DNA of 64,000 bases from Desulfovibrio sp. Marseille-P6017. GTDB lineage: Bacteria; Bacillota_A; Clostridia; Peptostreptococcales; Peptostreptococcaceae. Where the stretch lies: assembly GCA_900604495.1 (NCBI GenBank), contig UWOR01000003.1:62001-126000 (forward strand), given 5' to 3'. The notes under the pieces are model-generated. The model was given only the letters and a program-made list of their open reading frames with translations, made no database searches and had not been told where the DNA came from. Positions 27,516 to 37,223 of the stretch are shown piece by piece. Every line of letters starts with the position of its first letter. Positions within the stretch are counted from its first letter, which is position 1. A program made the position numbers and the translations under genes.

Positions 27516-28901
27516 ATGAAACCTATCTATATAGAAAATCAAATTTTAAGTAATTATAAATCAAAAATTTTTCAAGAATTAATAAGAATTATATGGTATG
27601 AAAATCTAAATGATATAAATGAGATTCCTCAAAAAGTGCTAAAAGATTTGCGAAATGATATAAATAAGGAAATAGATGAAGGAACAGTTATCAACTTAAT
27701 AAGAATAATAATGGGTCTTGATCCTATTGATAGAATCGATGATGTAAATTTAAAAGATTTAATTAATGAAGCTACTAATCTAAAACAAATTCAAATGCCT
27801 GTAATTTCTATAATAGATGATGCTTGCAAGTATTGTGAAAGTAGTAAAGGTGAATGTTTAACTAAGAGTAAGCATATACATTGTAATAAGGAAAGTACAT
27901 GTAGTTCATGTGGACAATGTATGTATAAATGTAAGCTAGGTGCTATATCGGATAAAATTGAGTTTATACCGATGATAAATATGCTTAAGAGTAAAGAGTA
28001 TCCAGTATATGCAGCAGTAGCGCCAGCTTTTATTGGACAATTTGGAGAAAATGTAACTGCTGGAATTTTAAGAAGTGCCCTTAAAAGTATAGGATTTGAA
28101 GATATGATAGAAGTTGCGTTTGCAGCTGATATACTTACAGCTAAAGAAGCATATAGCTTTTATGAAAATATGAATAATAATAATAAGGAATTTTTTATAA
28201 CAAGTTGCTGTTGTCCTGTATGGGTTAACTTAGTAAAAAATAAATTTCCTATAGTGGCTGATAAAATATCTACATCTGTATCGCCAATGATTGCTTGTGG
28301 AAGAATAATTAAAATTTTGAATCCTAGTGCAAAAGTAGTTTTTATTGGACCATGTATAGCTAAAAAGGAAGAAGCTAAGGAAGATGCTTTAAATGATGCA
28401 ATAGATTTTGTACTTACTTTTGAGGAGATAGAGCAAATTTTTAAAGCTTTAAATGTAAACTTATTAGATATTGAAGAAGATGCTAGAGAAGAATCTTCTT
28501 ACTGTGGACGAATATATGCAAAATCAGGGGGTGTTAGCAAATCTATAGAAGCTACATTAAAAGAAATTGACTCAAGTATTAAGTTTAAACCTATAGCATT
28601 TCAAGGTGCTAAAGAATGTATTGAAGATTTAAACAAAGTTATAAATAAAGAACTAGATGTTAATTTTATAGAAGGAATGGGATGTATCGGGGGTTGCATA
28701 GGAGGACCTAAGAAACTTTTATCAGTAGATAAGGGTAGTGCAAATGTGGACAAATATTCAAATGAAGCGGATATGAAAACGCCACTTGATAATTTAAATG
28801 TAGCTCAATTTTTAATACAAATAGGTATTTTAAAAGTAGAGAATTTAAATGTTAAAGATCATGAAAAAATTCAAAAAATTTTTGAGAGAAGTACTAAATG
28901 A
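27516..28901 (+). CDS. Monomeric [FeFe] hydrogenase with TSCCCP motif
   Basis: Fe-only hydrogenase of 461 residues from ATG 27516, chosen for the GGGAGGT site directly upstream; the open frame extends back to 27435 over the preceding gene. About residues 100-150 hold a Cys-rich ferredoxin-like part (CKYC, CSSCGQCMYKC). The H-cluster domain follows: L1 Thr229-Ser-Cys231-Cys232-Cys233-Pro234-Val-Trp236, L2 GPCIAKKE (Cys280), L3 EGMGCIGGC (Cys390 and Cys394). L1 has one more Cys than the common TSCCPxW form. It may evolve or oxidise H2 with ferredoxin, or act as a sensor. No maturases lie nearby. Confidence 0.9.
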   Translation: MKPIYIENQILSNYKSKIFQELIRIIWYENLNDINEIPQKVLKDLRNDINKEIDEGTVINLIRIIMGLDPIDRIDDVNLKDLINEATNLKQIQMPVISIIDDACKYCESSKGECLTKSKHIHCNKESTCSSCGQCMYKCKLGAISDKIEFIPMINMLKSKEYPVYAAVAPAFIGQFGENVTAGILRSALKSIGFEDMIEVAFAADILTAKEAYSFYENMNNNNKEFFITSCCCPVWVNLVKNKFPIVADKISTSVSPMIACGRIIKILNPSAKVVFIGPCIAKKEEAKEDALNDAIDFVLTFEEIEQIFKALNVNLLDIEEDAREESSYCGRIYAKSGGVSKSIEATLKEIDSSIKFKPIAFQGAKECIEDLNKVINKELDVNFIEGMGCIGGCIGGPKKLLSVDKGSANVDKYSNEADMKTPLDNLNVAQFLIQIGILKVENLNVKDHEKIQKIFERSTK

Positions 28902-28938
28902 TAATTTAACTTAATCTTTATTTAAAGGGGATTAGAAT

Positions 28939-29748
28939 ATGGGGGATAATAGAAAAGTATTAAAAATATTAATGGGGGTATTTGTAAGTGCAATTTTGAT
29001 AAGTATAGGTATTTCTTTTAAATATAGCTATAATATTAAAGATAAATATAGCAATATTGATGATAGCTTAAATTCAAATAAAAGTGTAACTGAAATCATA
29101 GATAATAGTGCAAATGAAATAAGTAAAGGTCCTGGAGCAACACAAGATAAAATAGCATATATAACAATAGATGATGGGCCATCAAAGTATACTAGTCAGA
29201 TATTAGATATATTAGATGAAAATAATGTAAAAGGTACATTTTTTATGTTAAATGATAATATGAAAAAATATGAGGATGAAATAAAAAGAATGGTAGATGA
29301 AGGACATGGAGTAGGATTTCATGGTGTTAGTCATGATGTAGAAGAATTATATAAAACTGCAACATCTTCTTTAGAAGAGTTTGAAACTTGTAATAAAACA
29401 CTTTATGATATTACAGGAGAAACATCAAAATTAATAAGACTTCCATATGGAAGTAAACCATATACACCAGAAGTAAATTACAATAATCTAATTGATAATG
29501 GATATTTAGTTTGGGATTGGACTCTTGATACATTAGATTGGAAATCAAGTAAAGATCAAATTGTAAGTAATATATTGTATTATGGAAGAGAAAGAGAAGA
29601 AATAGTAGTTTTAATGCATGAAAAAGAAGAAAGTGTAAAAGCATTAAGTGATACGATTAAGATTTTAAAAGAGAGGGGGTATACTTTACTTCCTATAACT
29701 GAAAATATAGAGCCTAAAAACTTTTGGGTAGGGAATACTAATAGCTAA
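28939..29748 (+). CDS. Membrane-anchored polysaccharide deacetylase
   Basis: NodB-type carbohydrate esterase of 269 residues. An N-terminal membrane anchor (about 8-27) is followed by a linker and the catalytic domain: TIDDGPS (the general base and metal-binding Asp pair), HGVSHD with the two metal His, and LPYGSK. Probably removes acetyl groups from cell-wall sugar on the outside. Lies 37 bases after the hydrogenase gene with its own AAAGGGG site. A functional link to the hydrogenase is unlikely. Confidence 0.9.
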   Translation: MGDNRKVLKILMGVFVSAILISIGISFKYSYNIKDKYSNIDDSLNSNKSVTEIIDNSANEISKGPGATQDKIAYITIDDGPSKYTSQILDILDENNVKGTFFMLNDNMKKYEDEIKRMVDEGHGVGFHGVSHDVEELYKTATSSLEEFETCNKTLYDITGETSKLIRLPYGSKPYTPEVNYNNLIDNGYLVWDWTLDTLDWKSSKDQIVSNILYYGREREEIVVLMHEKEESVKALSDTIKILKERGYTLLPITENIEPKNFWVGNTNS

Positions 29749-29827
29749 AATTACTTATATTATTATAAGTAATTGACAATAATAATGATAATTAGATATA
29801 ATTAATAAATAAAATAATATAAAAAAA

Positions 29828-30106
29828 TACAGTGAAGAAGAGGAGTATGTAAATACTGCTAATAGAGAAGAAAACTCATAGGCTGGAAGGTTTTCTAAGT
29901 ATAGGTTTACAGAAGGTAGCTTCGGAGTTTCTAGGTTGAATTAATAGTAGACTTAGACGGTGAAAATCGTTAAAATTTATTGAGAGCTAAGAGGAAAATT
30001 TTTTGTATTTGAATGATGCAACGATACAATTTTGAATTTAAATCTTAGAATTAAGGTGGTAACGCGAGCTTTTCGTCCTTATTATAAGGACTAAAAGCTC
30101 TTTTTT
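29828..30106 (+). promoter_or_regulatory. T-box leader of valS
   Basis: tRNA-sensing leader. The T-box core AAGGTGGTAACGCGAGC is at 30053-30069. Its UGGU would pair with the 3' end of a tRNA with discriminator A, as in tRNA-Val. A terminator (GAGCTTTT...AAAAGCTC, then T run) occupies 30066-30106 and competes with the antiterminator. Stem I features lie upstream, and GTA at 29947-29949 is a plausible Val specifier codon. Uncharged tRNA-Val would allow read-through into valS. This fills most of the 400-base gap before the gene. Confidence 0.88.
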
Positions 30107-30148
30107 ATTATACAAATTAGAATAATTAATAAGCAGGAGGAAATATCA

Positions 30149-32812
30149 ATGGAAAATACTAATTTATCAAAAACGTATAATCCTAAAGACTTTGAATCAA
30201 GATTATATTCAGAGTGGGTAGAAAAAGGATACTTTAAATCTAGCCCAAATCCAAATAAAAAGCCATTTACAATAATGCTTCCACCGCCTAACATAACTGG
30301 GCAATTACATATGGGACATGCACTTGACCATACATTACAAGATATACTTATAAGATGGAAGCGTATGGACGGATACGAAGCTTTATGGCAACCAGGAACT
30401 GACCATGCTTCTATAGCAACAGAAGTTAAAGTTGTTGAAAGAATAAGAGAACAAGAAGGAAAATCTAAGTACGAATTAGGAAGAGAAGAATTCTTAAAGA
30501 GAGCTATGGATTGGAGAAATGAATTTGGTAGAAAAATAGTAGACCAAATGAAACAATTAGGAGATTCTTGTGACTGGGACAGAGAAAGATTTACAATGGA
30601 TGAAGGATGTAATGAAGCTGTTACTGAGTTCTTTGTGAAACTTTATGAAAAAGGTCAAATATATAGAGGAAACAGAATAATAAACTGGTGTCCAGATTGT
30701 AAAACTACTTTATCTGATGCTGAAGTTGAACATGAAGAGCATGAAGGTAAATTCTATCACATAAAATACCCAATAGCAGGTAGTGATGAATTTTTAGAAA
30801 TAGCTACAACTAGACCAGAAACATTATTAGGAGATACAGGTATAGCTGTAAATCCAGAAGATGAAAGATATACTCATTTAGTAGGAAAGCATGCAATACT
30901 TCCATTAGTAGGAAGAGAGCTTATAATAGTTGCTGATGATTATGTTGATGCAGAGTTCGGTACAGGTGCTGTTAAAATGACTCCAGCTCATGACCCTAAT
31001 GACTATGAGGTAGGAAAAAGACATAATTTAGAGCAAATAAATGTAATGAACGAAGATGGAACAATGAATAGTTTAGCTGGTAAGTACGAAGGTATGGACA
31101 GATATGAGTGTAGAAAACAACTTATAGCTGATTTAGACGAAGCTGGATACTTAATAGCTATAAAAGATCATAACCATAATGTAGGTTCTTGCTATAGATG
31201 TCATACAGTAATAGAACCAAGACTATCAGATCAATGGTTTGTTAAAATGGACGAGCTTGCAAAACCTGCAATAGAGATACTTAAAAAGCAAGAATTAAAA
31301 TTTGTTCCAGATAAGTTTGATAAAACTTACTTACAATGGTTAGAAAATATAAGAGACTGGTGTATATCAAGACAGTTATGGTGGGGTCATCAAATACCAG
31401 CTTATTACTGCCAAGATTGTGGTGAAGTAATAGTTGCTAAATCTAAGCCACAAGCATGTAAGTGTGGATGCACTAACTTAAAGCAAGATGAAGATGTACT
31501 TGATACTTGGTTCTCTTCAGCATTATGGCCATTCTCAACATTAGGTTGGCCAAATAATACAGAAGAATTAAACTACTACTACCCAACTAGTGTATTAGTT
31601 ACTGGATACGATATAATATTCTTCTGGGTAGTAAGAATGGCATTTGCAGGAATGTTCTGTATGAATGAAAAGCCATTTGAGCATGTATTAATACATGGAC
31701 TTGTAAGAGACTCTCAAGGTAGAAAAATGAGTAAATCTTTAGGTAATGGTATAGATCCATTAGAAGTAATCGACCAATATGGTGCTGATGCGTTAAGATT
31801 CATGTTAGCAACAGGAAATTCCCCAGGAAATGATATGAGATTCTACATGGAAAGAGTAGAAGCTGCAAGAAACTTTGCTAATAAGTTATGGAATGCGTCA
31901 AGATTCGTATTCATGAATATAGATACAGAAATAATGGAAGGTGTAAATAGAGAGTCTGTTGAAGCTAATTTAACTTTAGCTGATAAGTGGATAATCTCAA
32001 GAGCAAACAATGTTGTTAAAGAAGTTACTGACAATATGGATAAGTTTGACCTTGGTATAGCAGCTCAAAAGATATATGACTTCGCATGGTCAGAATACTG
32101 TGACTGGTATATAGAAATAGTTAAACCAAGATTATACAGTGAAGATAAAGAAGCTAAACAAGCTGCTTTATATACATTAACTTATGTATTAGAAAAAATA
32201 TTAAAATTATTACACCCATATATGCCATTTATAACAGAAGAAATATATACTCATTTACCAACAGTAGAAGGAAGTATAGTTATATCTTCATTCCCTCACT
32301 ACACTGAAGCTGATAATATGGCTAAAGAAGAGGAAATGATGAGCTTAACAATGGATGGAATAAGAAATATAAGAAATGTAAGAGCTGAAATGAATGTTCC
32401 ACCATCAAAGAAAGCTAAGGTAATAATAGTTCCAACTGAAGAAAAGAAAGAAGCGATGGTTGCAGGTTGTGATTACTTTGTAACATTAGCATCTGCATCT
32501 GAAGTTGAAATAGTGGCTAATGAAGATAATATACCAGAAGATGCTGTAAGTGTTGTTATAGATGGAGTTAAAATATTTATACCTCTTGATGAATTAGTTG
32601 ACTTTGCAAAAGAAATAGAAAGATTAAGCAAAGAAAAAGCTAAATTAGAAAGTGAAATAAAGAGAGTTAACGGAAAACTTTCTAATGAGGGATTTGTTGC
32701 AAAAGCTCCAGAGGCATTAATAAATGCTGAAAAAGCTAAAAAAGAAAAATTCGAAGAAATGATGAAGTCTGTAGTAGAAAGACTTGAAAATTTAGAATTA
32801 AAAATGAAATAG
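30149..32812 (+). CDS. valS: Valyl-tRNA synthetase
   Basis: Class I synthetase of 887 residues that charges tRNA-Val. HIGH motif at 54-57 ([10 protein letters not shown]), a CP1 editing domain at about 180-340 ([11 protein letters not shown]), KMSKS near 526, an anticodon-binding helical domain and a C-terminal coiled coil (about 815-887). All expected parts are present. AGGAGG precedes the ATG. Controlled by the T-box leader. Confidence 0.98.
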   Translation: MENTNLSKTYNPKDFESRLYSEWVEKGYFKSSPNPNKKPFTIMLPPPNITGQLHMGHALDHTLQDILIRWKRMDGYEALWQPGTDHASIATEVKVVERIREQEGKSKYELGREEFLKRAMDWRNEFGRKIVDQMKQLGDSCDWDRERFTMDEGCNEAVTEFFVKLYEKGQIYRGNRIINWCPDCKTTLSDAEVEHEEHEGKFYHIKYPIAGSDEFLEIATTRPETLLGDTGIAVNPEDERYTHLVGKHAILPLVGRELIIVADDYVDAEFGTGAVKMTPAHDPNDYEVGKRHNLEQINVMNEDGTMNSLAGKYEGMDRYECRKQLIADLDEAGYLIAIKDHNHNVGSCYRCHTVIEPRLSDQWFVKMDELAKPAIEILKKQELKFVPDKFDKTYLQWLENIRDWCISRQLWWGHQIPAYYCQDCGEVIVAKSKPQACKCGCTNLKQDEDVLDTWFSSALWPFSTLGWPNNTEELNYYYPTSVLVTGYDIIFFWVVRMAFAGMFCMNEKPFEHVLIHGLVRDSQGRKMSKSLGNGIDPLEVIDQYGADALRFMLATGNSPGNDMRFYMERVEAARNFANKLWNASRFVFMNIDTEIMEGVNRESVEANLTLADKWIISRANNVVKEVTDNMDKFDLGIAAQKIYDFAWSEYCDWYIEIVKPRLYSEDKEAKQAALYTLTYVLEKILKLLHPYMPFITEEIYTHLPTVEGSIVISSFPHYTEADNMAKEEEMMSLTMDGIRNIRNVRAEMNVPPSKKAKVIIVPTEEKKEAMVAGCDYFVTLASASEVEIVANEDNIPEDAVSVVIDGVKIFIPLDELVDFAKEIERLSKEKAKLESEIKRVNGKLSNEGFVAKAPEALINAEKAKKEKFEEMMKSVVERLENLELKMK

Positions 32813-32852
32813 ATAACTTAAATCAATGATAATTTAGTTGACTTAAAGATGA

Positions 32853-32907
32853 AAATAGTTAGTACAAGCAGATTAAGAGAATTTGCAATGTACTAACTAT
32901 TTTTTAT
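32853..32907 (+). terminator. Terminator of valS
   Basis: AATAGTTAGTACA paired with TGTACTAACTATT, followed by a T run. Confidence 0.8.
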
Positions 32908-32966
32908 TATATTAGATATAAAGTTATAGTCAATTTATTTTGAGGATTTAGTATATAAGAAATATA

Positions 32967-33131
32967 TTATTCTATAATATTGTCAGAGTCTTCGAATTCA
33001 TTTTTTACGTAGTTATTTAGAATTGTTAGTATTAAATTATCTGTTGTGGTACGATTTTCTGTAGCTAAAATATCTAATTGAACTTTTAAGTCTGTCGGTA
33101 AATTGTTACTTAAAATATTTTCGTTATTCAT
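32967..33131 (-). CDS. Ribbon-helix-helix mini-protein (54 aa)
   Basis: Short gene on the minus strand with a GAGGTG ribosome site seven bases before ATG. The product has an RHH/CopG-like pattern: a short strand (NNLPTDLKVQL), a helix (DILATENRT) and a second helix (TDNLILTILNNYV), then an acidic tail. Such proteins bind DNA as dimers and often regulate themselves. No toxin or plasmid gene is next to it, so a free-standing regulator is likelier than an antitoxin. It fills the gap between valS and the Mn catalase gene and is divergent from the latter. Confidence 0.68.
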   Translation of the reverse strand: MNNENILSNNLPTDLKVQLDILATENRTTTDNLILTILNNYVKNEFEDSDNIIE

Positions 33132-33349
33132 TAAACATCACCTCTTAAAATTTATTATCTCCAATATGTGTATAAATAAGCCATATAAATATTTATGATA
33201 AAATTTAACTATAGATGACTTTGAGAAAATAGTAACGTACATTTTTATTTTATAAAATTATGTTTTATTTTTATTATGATATAAATCATTAATATATTTT
33301 ATTTTTATGTTAATAATATTTTTATACAACATAAAGGAGGTATATTGAT

Positions 33350-34030
33350 TTGTTTAAACATGATAAAGCTTTATTACGTGAAGTAAAAGTAGAAAAACCT
33401 AATCCTCAATATGCTGTTCTTATGCAAGAACAATTAGGAGGAGCAAATGGTGAGTTAAAGGCTGCAATGCAATATTTATCTCAAAGTTTTAGGGTAAAAG
33501 ATCCACAACTAAAAGATTTATTTTTAGATATAGCAGCAGAAGAACTTAGCCATATGGAAATGGTGGCTCAAACTATTAATTTATTAAATGGACATGAAGT
33601 TGACTATAATAAAGTTGGACAAGGTGAAATAGAGACACATGTATTATCTGGATTAGCTCCATTTTTAATAAACTCATCAGGTGAGCCTTGGACAGCAAAT
33701 TATGTAAGTGTGACAGGCGACTTAGTGGCAGATTTATTATCTAATATAGCATCTGAGCAAAGAGCTAAAGTTGTATATGAATATTTATATAGACAAATAG
33801 AAGATAAATATGTAAGAGAAACAATAGACTTTTTACTTAATAGAGAGGAAGCACATAATGCTTTATTTAGAGATGCTTTAAATAAAGTACAAAATACTGG
33901 TTCAAATAGAGATTTTGGAGTTACTAAAGATTCTAAATTATACTTTGATTTATCAACTCCTGGACCAAATCATGACACTGTATTAAATAATGTTAATCCA
34001 CCTTCTTTTGAACAACCATTAAAGAAATAG
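33350..34030 (+). CDS. cotJC: Manganese catalase of the spore-coat CotJC type
   Basis: Di-manganese catalase of 226 residues. Metal ligands are visible in ANGELKAAMQYL and EELSHMEMV, and again in the second half (ASEQRAKVVYEYL and NREEAHNALF). The short form without a long C-terminal extension is the spore-coat type found in sporulating Firmicutes. The start is TTG behind AAAGGAGG with nine bases of spacing. A cotJA/cotJB pair is not present, so this is a stand-alone copy. Terminator at 34119. Confidence 0.9.
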   Translation: MFKHDKALLREVKVEKPNPQYAVLMQEQLGGANGELKAAMQYLSQSFRVKDPQLKDLFLDIAAEELSHMEMVAQTINLLNGHEVDYNKVGQGEIETHVLSGLAPFLINSSGEPWTANYVSVTGDLVADLLSNIASEQRAKVVYEYLYRQIEDKYVRETIDFLLNREEAHNALFRDALNKVQNTGSNRDFGVTKDSKLYFDLSTPGPNHDTVLNNVNPPSFEQPLKK

Positions 34031-34118
34031 TAATACATATAAAGTGTTAATATTACTGAGATTAACTTAATATTATAAAAAATTATTTATAAAATAAAAA
34101 TATTATATATAAACCATA

Positions 34119-34144
34119 AAGTGACCTTTGAGTAGGTCATTTTT
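34119..34144 (+). terminator. Terminator of the Mn catalase gene
   Basis: TGACCT-TTGAGT-AGGTCA with T run. Confidence 0.7.
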
Positions 34145-34276
34145 ACTATGTTATAAATTTATGTACTAATATGTATTAATATAAAATTATAGGTGTTTAA
34201 TAAAATAGAATAATATGGAAATAGGGTTTTATATGATATATAATAATGAAAAGTATATTATTTTTAGGGGGAAAAG

Positions 34277-35566
34277 GTGGACTATATATTAGACATAGCA
34301 ACGACTATATTTGAATATTCAAGCTGGGTAATTATATTAGGTGTAATATTTATATTAATAAAATTTTATAAAGAGAGAGAAGAGAATGAAGATTACTTAG
34401 TTTTAAAATTAATAGGATTTTATCTTCTAGGATGTTTTACCTTTAATATAGATATTTATATCAAATTCATAATTCCAGTAGGATATGGAATCTATGCTTT
34501 ATGGATGAAAGATAAAGATAGAAAAAATAAAGTAATTAAACACAAATCAGCCAATCTAGGAATAATAGTATTAGGAATTGGAATTGTATGTGGCTTTATT
34601 TATAATGGACTAGAATACCGAGATAGATTTGTAAGAATAGAAAATAATAGTGTTAAAGGTATAGAAGATGATTATAAGTTAATAGAAGAAAATCTGAAAT
34701 TAAATGATTACATTATACCTAAAGACTTTAGATTAAGCTATTATGATGATAATATAGAGAATATAAGTTATTCATTTATAAGTGATGATAAATATTATAA
34801 TATATCTAAAAACAAAGAGAATGAAGGCTATAATATAATGATAAATAAGTATAGTGATAAAGTAGACTCATACTGGAATGCATTTTATAATTATAATGAA
34901 ATAGGAACAAATACAATTGAAATAAAAGAGCTTTTAAAAGCTATATCTAATATTAAATTTGATACAAGTAAAACTGATAAAGAAATAGTATCTTACTATT
35001 TAACTTATGATGAAAATAACTATTCAACAGGAAGTGAACAAGTAGATAATGGTGATACTATATACTATATAGAAGACTATGAGAAATATACATATAAAAA
35101 GGCTCAAAGAAGAGAATTACCAATGAGTGGTGGAATTATTTGGTTTAGCCTTATGAAGGAAATGTCAAATAATACAGAAGATACATATGGTACAGAAAGT
35201 GTATATACTGATGCCTATGTGTTATATCCAAGGAAAAATCAAGAACTTATAGATGATAATATATCATATTTAAAAGTTAAAGACTTAAGAGATAATAAAG
35301 AAGAAATTTTAAGTATTGAAGATGATTATGAAAAGATATGTAGCTTATTAGATTCTTTTGAATTTATAAGTTGGGAAGAGCAAAATGATGATTTTAATCT
35401 TCAAGGTGATATTATATTAACTATAAATGATGATACAGATATTAGTTTAGAATTTTACAATAATCAAGAGTATGTAAGATATACAAGTAGTGATGAAAAT
35501 GTAATTTATAAAATAAATAAAGACATCTATAATGAAGTAATTAAAATATCCATTAGAGTACTCTAA
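34277..35566 (+). CDS. Hypothetical membrane protein (429 aa)
   Basis: I do not recognise this family. Three hydrophobic segments lie in the first 110 residues (about 17-30, 43-70, 92-112). Then comes a long hydrophilic region very rich in Asp, Asn, Tyr and Glu, probably exposed on one side of the membrane, with beta-like stretches in the last third. Start GTG behind GGGGG. The stop codon is within its terminator hairpin. No linked genes suggest a role. Flanking genes (spore catalase, folC) belong to other units, so it may be an accessory gene. Confidence 0.7.
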   Translation: MDYILDIATTIFEYSSWVIILGVIFILIKFYKEREENEDYLVLKLIGFYLLGCFTFNIDIYIKFIIPVGYGIYALWMKDKDRKNKVIKHKSANLGIIVLGIGIVCGFIYNGLEYRDRFVRIENNSVKGIEDDYKLIEENLKLNDYIIPKDFRLSYYDDNIENISYSFISDDKYYNISKNKENEGYNIMINKYSDKVDSYWNAFYNYNEIGTNTIEIKELLKAISNIKFDTSKTDKEIVSYYLTYDENNYSTGSEQVDNGDTIYYIEDYEKYTYKKAQRRELPMSGGIIWFSLMKEMSNNTEDTYGTESVYTDAYVLYPRKNQELIDDNISYLKVKDLRDNKEEILSIEDDYEKICSLLDSFEFISWEEQNDDFNLQGDIILTINDDTDISLEFYNNQEYVRYTSSDENVIYKINKDIYNEVIKISIRVL

Positions 35567-35577
35567 TGGATATTTTT
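35543..35577 (+). terminator. Terminator overlapping the stop of the membrane protein gene
   Basis: A 16-pair perfect stem, AAAATATCCATTAGAG/CTCTAATGGATATTTT, with a two-base loop and T run. Confidence 0.9.
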
Positions 35578-35600
35578 AATTTATATATACAATAAATTCT

Positions 35601-35662
35601 TTGTTATAGATATATAAATATACTATAATTAACTTATAAAATATAGAAATTTTATAAGTTAA
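35601..35662 (+). promoter_or_regulatory. folC promoter overlapped by a 14-bp perfect palindrome
   Basis: TTGTTA (35601-35606), 17 bases, TATAAT (35624-35629). A perfect inverted repeat starts at the last base of the -10: TTAACTTATAAAAT (35629-35642), six-base loop, ATTTTATAAGTTAA (35649-35662). The position fits a repressor operator. Confidence 0.6.
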
Positions 35663-35723
35663 GTCAAAATGAATCATAGATATTATATAGATAATTTATA
35701 AAAAATGACAAGGGGGAAGAAGG

Positions 35724-37037
35724 ATGAATTACCAAGAATCATTAAAATATATAGCAGATACTCATAAGTTTGGTATAAGATTAGGATTAGATTGTACTGG
35801 AAAATTATTGGAGCTTTTAGGTAATCCTCAAGAAAATTTAAAAGTGGTTCATGTAGCAGGTACAAATGGAAAAGGATCAGTTTGCTCTTTTGTAGCAAAT
35901 ATTTTAAAAGAAGAAGGATATAAAGTAGGACTTTATACATCTCCGTACTTAGAAACTTTTACAGAAAGAATAAGAGTAAATGGAGAAAATATACCAGAGG
36001 ATGATGTTGCAAGAATAATAACTTTAATAAAAGATAAAATAGATATAATGGTTAGCGAAGGTTATTCTGCACCTACAGAATTTGAAATAGTAACTGCTAT
36101 GGCATTTTATTATTATAATGAACAAGAAATAGATTATGTGGTTCTAGAAGTTGGACTAGGTGGACGATATGATTCTACTAATGTAATTAAGAATCCATTA
36201 GTAAGTGTATTAGTATCTATAAGTTTAGATCATATTGGTGTTCTTGGGGATACTATAGGAAAAATAGCTTATGAAAAAGCTGGAATAATAAAGGAAAATG
36301 GAACCGCTATAGTATATAAGCAAGTTAAGGAAGCAGAAGACGTTATAAAAGAAGTTTGTAAAGATAAAAATGCAAACTATATAGAAGTAAACTTTGATAA
36401 TATATATATTAAAAAATCAGATATATACTCTCAAGTATATGATTGTGATATTATGTTAGAAAAATTTGATGACATAGAAATAAAATTAATAGGAGATCAT
36501 CAAATAAATAATTCAATAGTTGCATTAAATGTAATTAAGTATTTAAGAGATAATAAAGATGTTAAAGTAAGTAATGAATCTATAAGAAAAGGTCTTTTAA
36601 CTACTAAGTGGCCTGGAAGAATAGAAAAGATAAAAGAAAATCCTATGTTTATAATAGATGGAGCTCATAATGAAGATGGAGCAAAGTCATTATCAAAGGC
36701 TTTAGATAAAAACTTCCCAAATAAGAAATTAACAATGCTAATAGGGATGTTGGCAGATAAAGATATAGATAGTGTATTAAAAATACTGATGCCTAAGTTT
36801 GATAAAGTGGTAACTACAACTCCAGATAATGATAGAGCTATAAATAGTGAAGAATTAAAAAATAAAATATCTAAGTATGTAGATAATGTAATTTCAATAG
36901 AGAATATAGATGATGCAGTTAATTATACTTTAAATAATTCTAAAGAAGATGATGTAATAATAAGTGCTGGATCATTATATATGATAGGAGCAGTTAGAAC
37001 TTTAGTAAAAGAAAAAGAGCTTTTAATTCAAAAATAA
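35724..37037 (+). CDS. folC: Folylpolyglutamate synthase / dihydrofolate synthase
   Basis: Adds glutamate to folates (and may form dihydrofolate from dihydropteroate). Mur-ligase fold of 437 residues: P-loop GTNGKGSVCSF, the TSPYLETFTERI segment, EVGLGGRYDSTNV, the central DHIGVLGDT and the C-terminal domain beginning at WPGRIE with DGAHNEDGA. In related clostridia folC lies next to valS, as I recall; here a few genes intervene. AGGGGGAAG precedes the ATG. Confidence 0.95.
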   Translation: MNYQESLKYIADTHKFGIRLGLDCTGKLLELLGNPQENLKVVHVAGTNGKGSVCSFVANILKEEGYKVGLYTSPYLETFTERIRVNGENIPEDDVARIITLIKDKIDIMVSEGYSAPTEFEIVTAMAFYYYNEQEIDYVVLEVGLGGRYDSTNVIKNPLVSVLVSISLDHIGVLGDTIGKIAYEKAGIIKENGTAIVYKQVKEAEDVIKEVCKDKNANYIEVNFDNIYIKKSDIYSQVYDCDIMLEKFDDIEIKLIGDHQINNSIVALNVIKYLRDNKDVKVSNESIRKGLLTTKWPGRIEKIKENPMFIIDGAHNEDGAKSLSKALDKNFPNKKLTMLIGMLADKDIDSVLKILMPKFDKVVTTTPDNDRAINSEELKNKISKYVDNVISIENIDDAVNYTLNNSKEDDVIISAGSLYMIGAVRTLVKEKELLIQK

Positions 37038-37049
37038 TACTAAACAAAG

Positions 37050-37080
37050 TTACCCTTGGATTTATTCAAGGGTAATTTTT
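37050..37080 (+). terminator. Terminator of folC
   Basis: TTACCCTTG/CAAGGGTAA stem with TTTTT. Confidence 0.85.
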
Positions 37081-37130
37081 ATATAGAAAACTTCTATACA
37101 AAAATATTATAGTATAGAAGTTTTCTATAT
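37081..37130. repeat. 19-bp perfect inverted repeat before the rhodanese gene
   Basis: ATATAGAAAACTTCTATAC (37081-37099), 12-base loop, GTATAGAAGTTTTCTATAT (37112-37130). It follows the folC terminator directly and is 93 bases before the rhodanese start, with no T run of its own. Operator, processing site or mini-element are possible. Confidence 0.85.
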
Positions 37131-37223
37131 AAGTTTACTTAAAAATATCATTTGGTATAATTGAACATGGTCAAAAGCTTGTAATTATAATATAAAATTA
37201 TATATTTAGAGGGAGATTAAAAA

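Noticed and set aside
37081..37130. The long inverted repeat as a transposon end or attachment site
   Set aside because: No transposase, target duplication or second copy in the window.
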